Below are positions 9,538 to 19,664 of a stretch of 64,000 nt of DNA, one piece after another (within the stretch, counting starts at the first letter, position 1; each line of letters begins with the position of its first letter). Below the pieces are notes generated by a model that ran no database searches, was not told the origin of the DNA, and saw only the letters and a program-made list of their open reading frames with translations. Origin of the DNA: DASQFQ01 sp963722815. GTDB lineage: Bacteria > Actinomycetota > Thermoleophilia > Solirubrobacterales > Solirubrobacteraceae. The stretch is from contig CAVROM010000002.1 of assembly GCA_963722815.1 (NCBI GenBank), forward strand, positions 186,001 through 250,000. The letters are read 5' to 3'. The position numbers and the translations under genes were made by a program.

Positions 9538-10125
9538 AGCCGCCAGGGCGCGCGTGCCGAGGGCCTTCGCCTTCGGGAAGTCCTCGATCGCGCGATCGAC
9601 GGTGTGCAGCCACTCGAAGACCAGGCCCTTGCAGTGGTTGCGCTCGACCCCGGCGCCGGTCATGCGCGCGATCCCGCGCTCGTGCTCCTGCGCCGCGTTC
9701 GTGTAGGTCGCGTCCTCCAGCACGACGGCGCGGAAGCCGAGCTCGAGCAGGCCGATCGCCGATTGGGCGATGCACACGTCGGTCTCGAAGCCGGCGAGCA
9801 CGGCGGTGCCACGGCCGGTGGCGCGGATCGCGTCGACCGCCGGCGCGTGGGCCGCGAGTCCGAACGTCGGCTTCTCGATCACCGGCGTGCCGGGCGGGAC
9901 GCGCTCGAGGATCGCGGGGTCGGTTTGGCCGTTGCGCTCCGGCCCCTCCTCGACCACCACGGCGGGTACGTCGAGGAGCGCCGCCAGGCCCGCCATCCAC
10001 GCGATCCGCGCGACCGCTTTCGAGGCGACGATCGCGTCCCCCTCGGCGAGCCCGTCGTACGCGAAGAAGCCCTGCTGCGCGTCGACGACGACGAAGACGC
10101 TGTCCTCGCGGCGGACGAGCGGCAC
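9379..10125 (-). CDS. Isochorismatase-like cysteine hydrolase
   Basis: GTG 10125 begins MPLVRREDSVFVVVDAQQGF. The cysteine hydrolase triad is visible as D in VVVDAQ, K in IEKPTFG and C in ETDVCIAQ. Family members hydrolyse amides or enol ethers (nicotinamidase, isochorismatase and others). The open frame continues to 9379, but the conserved domain ends near 9560. The last 50 or so codons run antisense to the SDR gene. One extra base near 9545 would explain this, because the alternative frame stops at TAG 9533-9535, giving a clean convergent end. The gene lies 8 bp downstream of thyX. Confidence 0.8.
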   Translation of the reverse strand: MPLVRREDSVFVVVDAQQGFFAYDGLAEGDAIVASKAVARIAWMAGLAALLDVPAVVVEEGPERNGQTDPAILERVPPGTPVIEKPTFGLAAHAPAVDAIRATGRGTAVLAGFETDVCIAQSAIGLLELGFRAVVLEDATYTNAAQEHERGIARMTGAGVERNHCKGLVFEWLHTVDRAIEDFPKAKALGTRALAALGSGERVDARQLRRHRPQAGGGVGSIAWASTPSMRAVGESGSVGRAMSQFSQ

Positions 10126-10133
10126 TCGTGGGC

Positions 10134-11719
10134 CTAGCCGGCGAGCGCGCGCCGCTCGGTGCGCATCTCCGAGAGGATGCGCTCCAGCCGCGGCTCGGTG
10201 CTGGTGTCGACGTGCGTCATCGTCGCGGCGACGGCCGGGTGGTGCGCGGCGATCTGCGCGTGCATCTCGTGCGCGACCGCGCGGTAGCTCGGGTGGCCCT
10301 CGCGGCCGGAGCGGAGCTCGATCGTGTGCATCGCCTCGCGCGCGTTGAGGTCGAGCACGTAGCGGATGCGGAAGCCGAGGCAGAGCGCGTACGGCGCGGC
10401 GTCGCGCAGGCCGGCGGCGGCGAGCCGCTCGTACTCCTCCTCGGAGCGCTCGAGCGCGCGGGCGTAGAGGTCGCCCGCGCCGGCCTCGACGACCTCGTCC
10501 GGGATGCCGGCGCCGAGGTCGGGCGTCAGCCCCTGCCACTGCACGGTCAGCATGCGGTGGCGCTGGAGGTCGCGGAACGCGCCGTAGTCGGAGACGATCT
10601 CGAAGCGGTAGCGGAGCGCCTCGAAGCCGCGGCCGGGGCGGTGGCGGCGGTTCGCGCGGTCGCCCACGAGGTCGGCGAGCAGCGCCGCGCGGTCCTCGGC
10701 CGGACAGCCGCGCGACCTCCTCGCGGGTGCGCTCCTCGCTCACGCCGGCGGCCTCGAACAGCAGCGCCGCGAGCAGCTGCGCCTCGTCGCCGTCGACGTG
10801 CAGCAGCGTCACCGACGGGCGGTCCTCGGCGCCGTCGTCGCGGTCGAGGTTCAGGCGCGCGGCCCAGCGCTCGCCGGCCTCGCGCCGGCGCTCGAGGTAG
10901 CGGACCCACTCGCCGCCGCGCTCGGGGCGCTCGACGCGCGCGACGAAGCTCGGCATCACGGCCTTGATCGCATCGAGGATCAGCCCGCCGTAGTGGCGCG
11001 CCTCGGGCAGCGGGTGGCCGAGCAGGTGGAGGATCAGCTGCTCGTAGGCCTGGCCGGTGGCGTAGATGCCCATGTGGCTGAGCGAGGCCGCGGGCAGCAG
11101 GCCGCGCAGGAGGTCGTAGGCCTTGGCGTTGACGGCGCGGCGGCGCGCGGCGCTCCGACTCCCCGTCGGCGCGGGGGTAGGTCTCGTCGACCCACGCGCG
11201 CACGATCGGCAGCGCGTCGGAGTAGGACTCGAACAGGCAGTCCATCGCCTGCTCGTACTCGGGGCCGAGCTCCGGGTCGCGGTAGTAGCGATAGCCGCCG
11301 CCGGGCATCGGCGCGTCGTAGGCGATGTAGCGGGTGCTCTGCTCGAGGTAGGCGCCGAGCCGCGGGCGTTGGAGGATCTTCGTGAGGATGTTGCTCGTCC
11401 ACTCGCAGGCGACGTGCGCGCCGCCGAGCTGGGCGACGCTGTCGTCGCCATAGCCGACGAAGATCCGCTCGTAGAGCTCGGCCGCGCGCTTGCCCTCCTC
11501 GCCGTCGTAGCCGGCCGCCGACTCCGGCAGCGAGTCGGCGAACTCGTCGAGGAACAGCCGGCGCAGCGTGCCCGGGTAGCGCGAATAGCGGGCAAACAGC
11601 GCGCCCTTCACGGTCTCCGGCAGGTTCGTCAGCGCGAAGACGGGGCCGTCGAGATCCGTGAAATGCGGCGCGAGGCGGGCGCGTTCGGCGTCGGTCAGCT
11701 CGTCGGACGGGTAGCGCAT
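10134..11719 (-). CDS. thyX: Long (two-domain) ThyX-like flavin-dependent thymidylate synthase, two frameshifts
   Basis: Joined frames give about 525 residues, twice the usual ThyX length. Starts at ATG 11719 (MRYPSDELTDAERARL). The N-terminal half has ALFARYSRYPGTLRRLF and LEQSTRYIAYD. The C-terminal half has the flavin/nucleotide motif LQRHRMLTVQ and FRIRYVLDLNAREAMHTIEL. ThyX makes dTMP from dUMP using FAD and methylene-tetrahydrofolate. Extra bases near 11158 and near 10705 (GTCCGG for GTCGG) split the frame. Duplicated ThyX-like proteins occur in actinobacteria; whether this is the main synthase cannot be told here. Confidence 0.75.
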
Positions 11720-11756
11720 GAGGGTTGCTGACCCTAGCGTCGGGTACGGATGCGAC

Positions 11757-12486
11757 ATGTGGGATCACGTCGGCCTCAGGAACTCCGACTTCGCTGCCTC
11801 CGCGCGTTTCTATTCGCTCGTGCTCGACACGCTCGGCGCCGAGCAGACCGCCGCCGACGACTGGATCGTCGAGTGGGACCAGTTCGCAATCTCGCCCGAT
11901 GAGGACGACAAGCCGCCGACGCGCGGCCTGCACATCGGGTTCAGCGCGCCGTCGCGCGAGCACGTCGACGCGTTCTGGCAGGCCGGGGTGGACGCCGGCT
12001 ACCGCGACGACGGCGCTCCCGGGCCGCGGCCGGAGTACATGCCCGACTACTACGGCGCGTTCCTGCTCGACCCGGACGGCAACAGCGCCGAGGCGGTGCA
12101 CCACGGCGACGGCGCCGAGAGCGGCGTGATCGACCACCTCTGGATTCGCGTCGCCGACGTCGAAGCGGCGAAGGCGTTCTACGCGACGATCGCCGGCAAC
12201 GCCGGGCTTCCGGCTCGCAGGCGAGCGGCCCGGCTGGGCGCACTTCGCCGGTGCCGGCGGCACGTTCTCGCTCGTGCCCGGGGAGCCGACCAAGAACCTC
12301 CACATGGCGTTCGCGGCTCCCGACCGCGCGGCGGTCGACGCGTTCCACCGCACCGCGATCGGCGCCGGGTACCGCGACAACGGCGGGCCCGGCGAGCGGC
12401 CCCAGTACCACCCGGGCTACTACGGCGCGTTCGTGCTCGACCCCGACGGCAACAACATCGAGGCGGTCTTCCACGACGAGCGCTGA
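11757..12486 (+). CDS. Double VOC (glyoxalase/bleomycin-resistance) domain protein, one frameshift
   Basis: Two tandem vicinal-oxygen-chelate modules. The first (residues about 1-125) opens MWDHVGLRNSDFAASARFY and closes YYGAFLLDPDGNSAEAVHH. The second (about 130-243) opens VIDHLWIRVADVEAAKAFY and closes YYGAFVLDPDGNNIEAVFH. One extra base in GCCGGGCTT near 12203 breaks the second module. Metal ligands appear as the H near each start and the E near each end. The reaction is unknown. The gene is divergent from thyX with a 37-bp gap. Confidence 0.85.
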
Positions 12487-12492
12487 GCGGGG

Positions 12493-12690
12493 CTACTGCT
12501 TGTACTGCCCCATACCGCCGGTGCCCCCAGCGCGCTCCCACAGCGAGGTGGCGACCTCGAAGAAGAAGAAGAACGCGGCGACGACGAGCACGTAGCCGAG
12601 AATCGGCGACACGTAGCCGGCGACGATCACGCAGATGAGCGCGAGCAGCAGCGGGCCGCCGTAGCGCAAGGTGAACCGCCGGGAGCTCAT
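12493..12690 (-). CDS. Small two-helix membrane protein
   Basis: A 65-residue protein starting MSSRRFTLRYGG. It has two closely spaced hydrophobic segments (about residues 12-25 and 29-46) and a hydrophilic Gly-rich tail. I do not recognise the family. It lies 6 bp from the convergent VOC stop. A five-Phe run in the second helix is unusual in this GC-rich genome. Confidence 0.6.
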   Translation of the reverse strand: MSSRRFTLRYGGPLLLALICVIVAGYVSPILGYVLVVAAFFFFFEVATSLWERAGGTGGMGQYKQ

Positions 12691-12776
12691 GCGGGCAGCG
12701 TACCCCCTGGTGCAAGACCGGTGGGCCGGGTGTGCACCCCCGGCCCAGGTCCCGGCGCGTGCGCGCTCGGAGGGGG

Positions 12777-13007
12777 CTAGGCGCCGCGCGGGTGGGCGTG
12801 GTTGCCCAGGTGCAGGCCCTCGGCAAGCTTCGGCAGGAGCGCGACGGCGGCGAAGCCGACGATGACGTAGACGACGTCGGCGGCCGTGCCGGTGCCCAGG
12901 ATCTCCTCGACGACATTGAAGTCGAAGAGCGCGACCAGGGCCCAGTTGAGGGCGCCGAGCAGGACGAGCGTGAGCCACACGGGCTCGAGCCGCTTCATGA
13001 ACTCCAC
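12777..13007 (-). CDS. DUF378 small membrane protein
   Basis: GTG 13007 is preceded, 5 nt away, by a perfect AAGGAGG (13019-13013), so the start is GTG (VEFMKRLEP) rather than the ATG at 12998. The 76-residue protein has two membrane helices: VWLTLVLLGALNWALVALF and a second hydrophobic stretch beginning DVVYVIVG. The signature GALNWALVALF is typical of DUF378 proteins, small membrane proteins of unknown function. It stands alone, flanked by short intergenic regions. Confidence 0.8.
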   Translation of the reverse strand: MEFMKRLEPVWLTLVLLGALNWALVALFDFNVVEEILGTGTAADVVYVIVGFAAVALLPKLAEGLHLGNHAHPRGA

Positions 13008-13143
13008 CTTGTCCTCCTTCTGAGAACCCCCGCCGGAGGGTTCCGGACGGGGCAGGGTGATGGGGTTGTGGGATGCCCCTGCCGGACCTCGCCGGCGGGG
13101 GATTGTGCGTTGCGTCACGATGTACGCCCGCGCGGCGGATCGG

Positions 13144-14418
13144 TTACGCGGGGACGCAATCTTCGCGCTCCTGCAAGCGCCCGCCCGCGCGCAGCGACCA
13201 CGCGGCGAGGAGGTCGCGCGCCTCCTCGGTGCGGTCGTAGCCGGCCCCGAAACCGGCACCGGCCCCCACGTCCGCGCCGAGCGCGTTCTGCGAGAGGCGG
13301 TCGCGGAACACGCGCACGTCCACCGCGCCGTCGGCGTCGAGCCGCGCGGCCAGCGCGCGCACGCGCCTCGGCCAGTCGGCGGGGGGAGCGCGCAGGCCGA
13401 AAATCTCGACGACGCCGCGCACCGCCGCGAGGTTGGCGGGGTCGGTGAGGTCGAGCGACACCTCGGCCTCGAGCCGGCGCCCGTGGCCGCCCGGGTTCGC
13501 GCGGACGCCCTGGAGACGGTTCCCGAGGTCGTCGAGCGAGCTGACCGGGCCCGGCGGCGCGACCTCGCCGTGAATGCGCGCGGCGGCGCTCACCCGCAGC
13601 TCGACTGGGCGGCCGTGGACCGTCGTGATCGCGAACGCGGCATGGGCCGCGTCGTGGCGCTGCAGCGACCCGAGGACGACGCCGAGCCGGCCCGCCGTCT
13701 CGCCGTCTACCGCGTCGTACCAGGTCACGCGTCCGCCGGGCTCGATCCGCCGGCCCATCACGGCTCCGAACTCGGCGCCGAGCGACGCGTCCGTCCCCGG
13801 CCGCAACCCGACCGCCGCTGCGAACTCGCCGTACGCGCCGCCCTCCTTGTAGGTCGAGTCGGGCTCCGGCGGATGCGCGCCGCCGGGCAGGATCCCGCGC
13901 AGCTCGCCGGTCAGCGTCTCCGTGTGCGCCCAGCGGCGGACGAAGCGAGACGCGGCCGCGACGTCGGGGAACTCCCACGTCCGCCCCGACGTGAACTGCA
14001 ACCCGGCCCCGCCGCGCACGTCGGCCGCGCGCCCGGCGAGCTGCAGCCCGATCCCGAAGCTCGCCCCGACCGCCCCGCCGTCCGCGAACGAGACCGCCGC
14101 GGTGCCGTCGGAGCGGCGCTGGACCAGGAACGAGTCCCCTCGCCCGACCTTCACCACCAGCACCCGCCCACCGAGCCGCTCCCGGTCGGTGCGCACCCGC
14201 ACCAGACACGGCCCGAGCCCGGCCGCGCGCGCTTCGCGCGGCGTGCAGATCCCACCCGCGACCAAGCAGATCCCGTGCTTGACCTGCCGCGCGACCTGCG
14301 CCGCGATCGGCGGCACCGACCCCACCGCCGCGGCCCCCGCAACCACGGCGCACACCACTGCGAGGAGCGCGACGTACTCGGCGGAGGCCTGGCCGGCGAT
14401 AGGGCGTGGGGGAGGCAC
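13144..14418 (-). CDS. Pilin/TadE-like N-terminus fused to a large unknown domain
   Basis: This 424-residue protein opens MPPPRPIAGQASAEYVALLA, which looks like a prepilin or TadE-type leader: Gly-Gln cleavage area, Glu at +5 or so, then one hydrophobic helix to about residue 33. The remaining 390 residues are soluble, with CLVAGGICTPREARA (two Cys), a glycine-rich beta-like middle and a DLTDPANLAAVRGVVEIFG segment. I do not recognise that part. No pilus assembly genes are adjacent. It could be a surface-exposed, membrane-anchored protein. Confidence 0.65.
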   Translation of the reverse strand: MPPPRPIAGQASAEYVALLAVVCAVVAGAAAVGSVPPIAAQVARQVKHGICLVAGGICTPREARAAGLGPCLVRVRTDRERLGGRVLVVKVGRGDSFLVQRRSDGTAAVSFADGGAVGASFGIGLQLAGRAADVRGGAGLQFTSGRTWEFPDVAAASRFVRRWAHTETLTGELRGILPGGAHPPEPDSTYKEGGAYGEFAAAVGLRPGTDASLGAEFGAVMGRRIEPGGRVTWYDAVDGETAGRLGVVLGSLQRHDAAHAAFAITTVHGRPVELRVSAAARIHGEVAPPGPVSSLDDLGNRLQGVRANPGGHGRRLEAEVSLDLTDPANLAAVRGVVEIFGLRAPPADWPRRVRALAARLDADGAVDVRVFRDRLSQNALGADVGAGAGFGAGYDRTEEARDLLAAWSLRAGGRLQEREDCVPA

Positions 14419-14643
14419 AGCGGAACCCCATAGGGCCTCATCCCAAAACCTCGCCCCCGGCCGGGCGGCCGTGGCGACCCGAGGCGAACGTCAACGGCGG
14501 GCATCGAGGAGGCGGGTGCGAACCGCCGCGGCGACCACGAGTGTCAGCTCGATACCGCTATGCGACATCGAGACGACACTCGTGCCGGTGCGGCCGGCTC
14601 CCTCGCTCCCCTACCCAGCCGCAGTTGACGTTCGAACCGCGCC

Positions 14644-16185
14644 CTACAGCAGGTTCTTCAACGCCGCGCCCGCGTCGTTGGCGACGTTGAGGAGCGGCTC
14701 GGGGTAGACGCCGATCGCGATCGTCGCGACCGCGCAGACGACCGCGACGGCCGTGACCCAGCCCACGCCGTTGCCGGACGTTCGCGTGTCGAGCACCTCG
14801 TCCGCCTCCTGCGATCCGCCCGCGATCGCCGGCCGTGCCGTGCCCGGCGCGACCACGCGCGACGAGCCGCGCGCCTCGTCCGGCGCCGACAGCCATACCG
14901 CGGCCACCACGCGCAGGTAGTACGCCAGCGAGATCGCCGAGCCGAGCACGATCACCACGCCGAGGAAGGCGTACTCGTTGTCCACTGCCGCCTCGATCAA
15001 GTAGATCTTCCCGAAGAAGCCCGCGGTCGCCGGGAAGCCCGCGAGCGAGAGCATCGCGATCGTCATCGGCCACGCCAGCCACGGCCGGTCCGCGCCGAGC
15101 CCGTGCAGCGCCCGCAGGTCGTCGCCGTAGGGCGTCTCGCGCTCGCGCGCCACGACCACCGCGAACGCCGCGAGGTTCATGACCGTGTAGGCGAACAGGT
15201 AGAAGACGATCGCACTCGCCCCGAGCTTCGTCGTCACCACCAGCCCGGCGAGGATGTAGCCCGCCTGCGCCACCGACGAGTAGGCGAGCATCCGCTTGAC
15301 CGACGACTGGCCGATCGCGCCGACGTTGCCGACGACGATCGTGACCACCGCCAGCGTCGCGAAGGCCGGCGCCCACAGCGTCGAAGCCCCGATCAGCGCG
15401 CCGTCGAAGAGCCGGATCAGGATCCCGAACGCCGCTGCCTTCGTCGCCACCGCCATGAACGCCGTGATCGGCGTCGGCGCGCCCTCGTAGACGTCGGGCG
15501 TCCACTGGTGGAACGGCGCCACCGACGCCTTGAACGCGAGCCCGGTCACGATCAGGGCCAGAGCGGCCACGAACAGCGCGTCGTCCTTCACGTCGCCGAC
15601 CTTGGTGGCGATCACGGAGAAGTCGGTCGAGCCCGTCGCGCCGTAGAGCATCGCCAGCCCGTACAGCAGCACCGCCGATCCCAGCGACCCGATGATCAGG
15701 TACTTGAGGCCCGACTCGAGCGAGTGCTCGCGCCGCAGCTCGGTCGCGCACAGCACGTAGAGCGGGATCGACAGCAGCTCGAAGCCGATGAACAGCATCA
15801 CCAGGTTCGTCGCGCCCGCGAGCACCACCATGCCGAGCACGGAGACCAGCAACAGCGCGTGGTACTCGCCGTGCCCCGCCTCGGCCGCCGCCAAGGAGCG
15901 CGTCGAGAGCAGCGTCGCCGCCAGCGCTCCCGCCGCGAACACCATCGTCAGCGCGAGCGTCAGGTTGTCGATCGCCAGCGCGCCCGAGACCACGAGCTCG
16001 TTGTCGTCCCACTGCCACACGCCCAGCCCGACCGCCACGCCGAGCGTCACCACGGTCAACAGCGGCACCAGGACGTTGCGCACGAACGCCGGCCGCAGCA
16101 GCCCCGCCATCAGCACGATGCAGGCGCCGGCCGTCAGCGCCACCAGCGGCGAGATCGCCGCCCAGTCGATGTGCGGGCCTTTCAC
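14644..16185 (-). CDS. nuoN: NADH-quinone oxidoreductase subunit N
   Basis: Last gene of the nuo operon. It starts at GTG 16185, overlapping the nuoM stop (GTGA). The 513 residues form an antiporter-like membrane subunit of complex I, with about 14 helices. Proton-channel residues are visible in FIGFELLSIPLYVL, LKYLIIGSLGSAVLLYG and AFKASVAPFHQWTPDVYEGA (the Lys and His of the central channel). The frame is intact throughout, unlike several neighbours. The C-terminus carries a hydrophilic loop of about 40 residues (GSSRVVAPGTARPAIAGG) before the last helix, which is longer than usual. Confidence 0.95.
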   Translation of the reverse strand: MKGPHIDWAAISPLVALTAGACIVLMAGLLRPAFVRNVLVPLLTVVTLGVAVGLGVWQWDDNELVVSGALAIDNLTLALTMVFAAGALAATLLSTRSLAAAEAGHGEYHALLLVSVLGMVVLAGATNLVMLFIGFELLSIPLYVLCATELRREHSLESGLKYLIIGSLGSAVLLYGLAMLYGATGSTDFSVIATKVGDVKDDALFVAALALIVTGLAFKASVAPFHQWTPDVYEGAPTPITAFMAVATKAAAFGILIRLFDGALIGASTLWAPAFATLAVVTIVVGNVGAIGQSSVKRMLAYSSVAQAGYILAGLVVTTKLGASAIVFYLFAYTVMNLAAFAVVVARERETPYGDDLRALHGLGADRPWLAWPMTIAMLSLAGFPATAGFFGKIYLIEAAVDNEYAFLGVVIVLGSAISLAYYLRVVAAVWLSAPDEARGSSRVVAPGTARPAIAGGSQEADEVLDTRTSGNGVGWVTAVAVVCAVATIAIGVYPEPLLNVANDAGAALKNLL

Positions 16186-17663
16186 TTCACCACCTGCTCG
16201 ATCGCGGCCTTGGTCGCCGGCTCGGACGCCGTCAGCGCCCCTTGCGGGTACAGCGCGAACGCGATGATCGCCAGCACGAGCGGCACGATCACGACGGCGT
16301 CGGCCACCGACACCTCACGCGACTCGACGCCCGTCGCCGGCAGTCGGTTGTGCATGGCGCGAATGAACATCCGCAGCATGTAGACCGACGCCATCGCCAC
16401 GCCCGTGAACGCGATGAGCGCGATCGCCAGCTTGGTCTGGAACAGCCCGAGCAGGATCAGGAACTCGCCGACGAAGTTCGCCGCTCCCGGCATCGCCAAG
16501 GTCGCCAGTGCGACGATCAGGAACAGCGCGGCCAGCACCGGCGCGCGGAACGCGAGCCCGCCCATCTTCATGATGTCCTCGGTCCCCGACCGCTCGGCCA
16601 GCAGCACGATGATGAGGAACAGCGGCGCCACGACGAGCCCGTGGTTGACCATCTGCAGCAGCGCGCCCTGCGCGCCCCGCCCCTCCGGGTCCAGCGCGAA
16701 GATGCCGAGCACGATGAAGCCGAGCTGGGCGATCGACGAGTAGCCGAGCACGAGCCGCGCGTTGGTCTGCGTGAACGCCTGCGCCGAGCCGTAGATGATC
16801 GACAGCAGCGCGAGGATCAGGATCAGCGACTGGAAGTCCTTCGACGCCTCCGGGAAGACCGGCAGCACGATCCGCAGGAACCCGTACGCGGCCACCTTCG
16901 AGAGCACGCCGGAGAAGATGGCCAGCGCCGGCAGCGGCATCGTCCGGTACGCGTCCGGCATCCACCCGTGGAACGGGAAGAGCGGCATCTTGATCAGGAA
17001 CGCGAGCGCGAACGCGGTGAAGATCCAGCGCTGCGTCGACGCCCCGAGGTGCGCCTGCGCGAGGTCCGAGATCGTGAAGGTGATCGTGCCGCCGTCGGCC
17101 GACAGCACGGCCGTCGCCACCGCGCCGGCCAGCATCAGCAGCGAGCCGACCAGTGTGTAGATGATCATCTTGTAGGTCGCCGCCACCCGGTCCGGCCCGC
17201 TGCCCCACTGGCCGACGAGGAAGTAGAACGGGACCAGCATCAGGTCGAAGAAGAGGACGAAGAGCGCCAGGTCCTGCGCGGTGAAGGCGCCCAGCACCGC
17301 GGTCTCCGCCAGCGCGAGGTGGAATGTGAACAGCCGCGGCCGCTCGACCGGGCGGAACGACATCCACATCGCCGCCACCAGGAACAGCAGCGTGGTCAGC
17401 GCGATCAGCCACAGGTTGAGCCCGTCGACGCCGAGGTAGTAGCGGATGCCGAGCGCCTTGATCCACTCGTCGTTGGTGACGTACTGGAGCCCGCCCGCCG
17501 CCGAGTCGTAGTCGAACAGCATCATCACCGCGTAGGCGAACGGCACGACCGCGCCGACGATCGCGGCCCCCGGCGCCCAGCTGCGCGGCCCGGTCGCCCC
17601 CAGCAGCGCGAGCGCCAGCGGCCAGAACAGCAGCACCGTCAGGTGGATGGTCAGGTTGTTCAT
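16182..17663 (-). CDS. nuoM: NADH-quinone oxidoreductase subunit M
   Basis: ATG 17663 (MNNLTIHLTV) overlaps the nuoL stop, fixing the start; the open frame upstream is not used. The 493-residue antiporter-like subunit pumps protons in complex I. Typical features are YYLGVDGLNLWLIALTTLLF, LFVLFFDLMLVPFYFLVGQW with the conserved Glu/Asp position, IKMPLFPFHGWMPDAY and LGYSSIAQLGFIVLGIF. The frame is intact. Confidence 0.95.
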   Translation of the reverse strand: MNNLTIHLTVLLFWPLALALLGATGPRSWAPGAAIVGAVVPFAYAVMMLFDYDSAAGGLQYVTNDEWIKALGIRYYLGVDGLNLWLIALTTLLFLVAAMWMSFRPVERPRLFTFHLALAETAVLGAFTAQDLALFVLFFDLMLVPFYFLVGQWGSGPDRVAATYKMIIYTLVGSLLMLAGAVATAVLSADGGTITFTISDLAQAHLGASTQRWIFTAFALAFLIKMPLFPFHGWMPDAYRTMPLPALAIFSGVLSKVAAYGFLRIVLPVFPEASKDFQSLILILALLSIIYGSAQAFTQTNARLVLGYSSIAQLGFIVLGIFALDPEGRGAQGALLQMVNHGLVVAPLFLIIVLLAERSGTEDIMKMGGLAFRAPVLAALFLIVALATLAMPGAANFVGEFLILLGLFQTKLAIALIAFTGVAMASVYMLRMFIRAMHNRLPATGVESREVSVADAVVIVPLVLAIIAFALYPQGALTASEPATKAAIEQVVK

Positions 17664-19664
17664 GTCCCCGCCACCAGGAAGTAGAGGGCGAGGGCGGTGA
17701 CCCCGAGCAGCAGCAGCGCCGCGTAGTAGCGCAGGTAGCCCGACTGCACCGCCCGCACCGCGGCCGAGCCCGCCCGCACCGCCGCGGTGGTCCCGCCCAT
17801 GAACAGGCCGGTGATCACGATCCGCTCGAACGTGTTGCGCCCGAAGCGCCCGAACCACGCGAACGGCCGCACGACCAGGAAGTTGATGGCCTCATCGAAG
17901 TACCACTTGTTCGAGAAGAAGCGGTACGGGCCGGCGAGCCGCGCGCGCAGCGCGCGCGGCGCCTCGAGCTTGCGCACCCACAGGTGGTAGGCGAGCGCGA
18001 TTCCCGCGATCGCCAGCACCGTGCCGGTCAACAGCCCGACGATCGTCAGCCCGGTCGACGGCTCGAGGTCGACGAACTTCGAGTCGGCGAACGTCGGCTC
18101 GAGGAAGTTGTGGAGGACGCTGGTCACGCCGGGGATCTGGACCGCGCCGCCGACCGTCGCCAGCACCGCGAGGCAGCCCATCGCGAACTTCATCGAGGCT
18201 TCGCGCTCGGCGATGTGGTGATCGGGCCCAGGGAAGCCGACGTCGGTGTCCTCGACCTCGCCGCTCGCCGGGTTGGTGTGCTCAGGCGCGTGGTAGAGAT
18301 GGCCGTGCTCGAGCTCGCGCGCCTCCTCGACCGGATCGCCCCAGAAGGCCCGGAAGATCATCCGGAACGTGTAGATCGCGGTCAGGAACGAGCCGACGAA
18401 GCCGAGCACCGCGAGCACCACGTGCCAGTCGTCGCGGGCGGCGACGTCCGCGAGGATCATGTCCTTCGAGAAGAAGCCCGAGAACGGCGGGAAACCCGAC
18501 AGCGCGAGGCCGCCGACGATGAAGCAGCCGAACGTGAACGGCATCGCCTTGCGGAAGCCGCCCATGTCGTCGAGGTTCTGGTTGCCGGCCATCGCGGAGA
18601 TCAGCGAGCCGGCGGCCATGAACAGCAGCGCCTTGAAGAACGCGTGCGTCATCAGGTGGAAGAGGCCCGCGGTGTACGCGGCGCTCGAGACGGCCATGAC
18701 CATGTAGCCGATCTGCGACATCGTCGAGTAGGCGATGACGCGTTTGAGGTCGGTCACCACCAGGCCGATCGTCGCCGCGATCAGCAGCGTCGCGCAGCCG
18801 ACGATCGCCCCGACGTCGGCGGCGGCCGGCGCCTGCTCGAACAGCGGGTACATGCGCGCGATCAGGTACACGCCGGCGGTGACCATCGTGGCCGCGTGGA
18901 TCAGGGCGGAGACCGGCGTCGGGCCCTCCATCGCGTCCGGCAGCCAGGTGTGCAGCGGCACCTGGGCCGACTTCGCGAACGCGCCGACGAGCAGCCCGAT
19001 GCAGCCCGCCACGAGGTCGCCGTCGTTGACCGAGAAGACCTGGTCGGCCTTGTCGAACGTCTTCAGGAAGTCCAGCGTGCCGGTGCCCTTGAAGATGAAG
19101 TAGGTGCCGATCACCAGGCCGACGTCGCCGACCACGTTGATGACGAACGCCTTGATGCCCGCGCGCGTGGCGGTCGTGCGCCGGAACCAGAACGAGATCA
19201 GCAGGTACGAGGCCGCGCCGACGAACGCCCAGCCGACGATCAGCAGCAGGAAGTTGCCCGCCAGGACCAGCAGCAGCATCGAGAACACGAAGAAGTTCAG
19301 GTACGAGAAGAAGCGCGTGTAGCCGCGGTCCGACCGCCATGTAGGAGACCGCGTAGAGGTGGATCAGCATCGAGACGCCGGAGACCACCAGCGCCATGAA
19401 GACCGACAGCGGGTCGATCAGGATCGAGAGCTGCGCGTCGACCCCGGCGGTGCTCGCGTAGTCCCACGCCACCTTCACGACCTGGCGGTCGTCCTCGCCG
19501 CGGTCCTGGAGGTGGATCAGGACGTTGATCGAGCAGATGAAGGAGGCCGCGATCGCGGTCGTGCCGATGATCCCCGCCGTCTTGCCCCGCCACAGCTTGT
19601 AGCCGAGCGAGATCACGACGCAGCCGAGCAGCGGGAACAGCAGGATCAGCCAGGCGATGCCCAT
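17660..19664 (-). CDS. nuoL: NADH-quinone oxidoreductase subunit L, one frameshift
   Basis: Antiporter-like subunit with the long lateral helix, about 668 residues when joined. The N-terminus is MGIAWLILLFPLLGCVVISL. Conserved FAKSAQVPLHTWLPDAMEGP and MSQIGYMVMAVSSAAYTAGL follow, and the C-terminus contains WYFDEAINFLVVRPF. Near 19335 the sequence reads GTCGGACC where GTCGACC restores the frame (MAVDRGYTRFFSY). One extra G is therefore the only defect. Stop and start overlap with nuoM (ATGA) and nuoK. Confidence 0.93.

Noticed and set aside
15103..16383. Long plus-strand frame antisense to nuoN and nuoM
   Set aside because: Very Arg/His/Gln/Asp-rich product without domains, exactly opposite conserved complex I genes; a high-GC codon-bias shadow. 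The same applies to long frames opposite the M28 peptidase (3364-5082), nuoG/nuoF (22192-26386) and MMPL (44710-46488).
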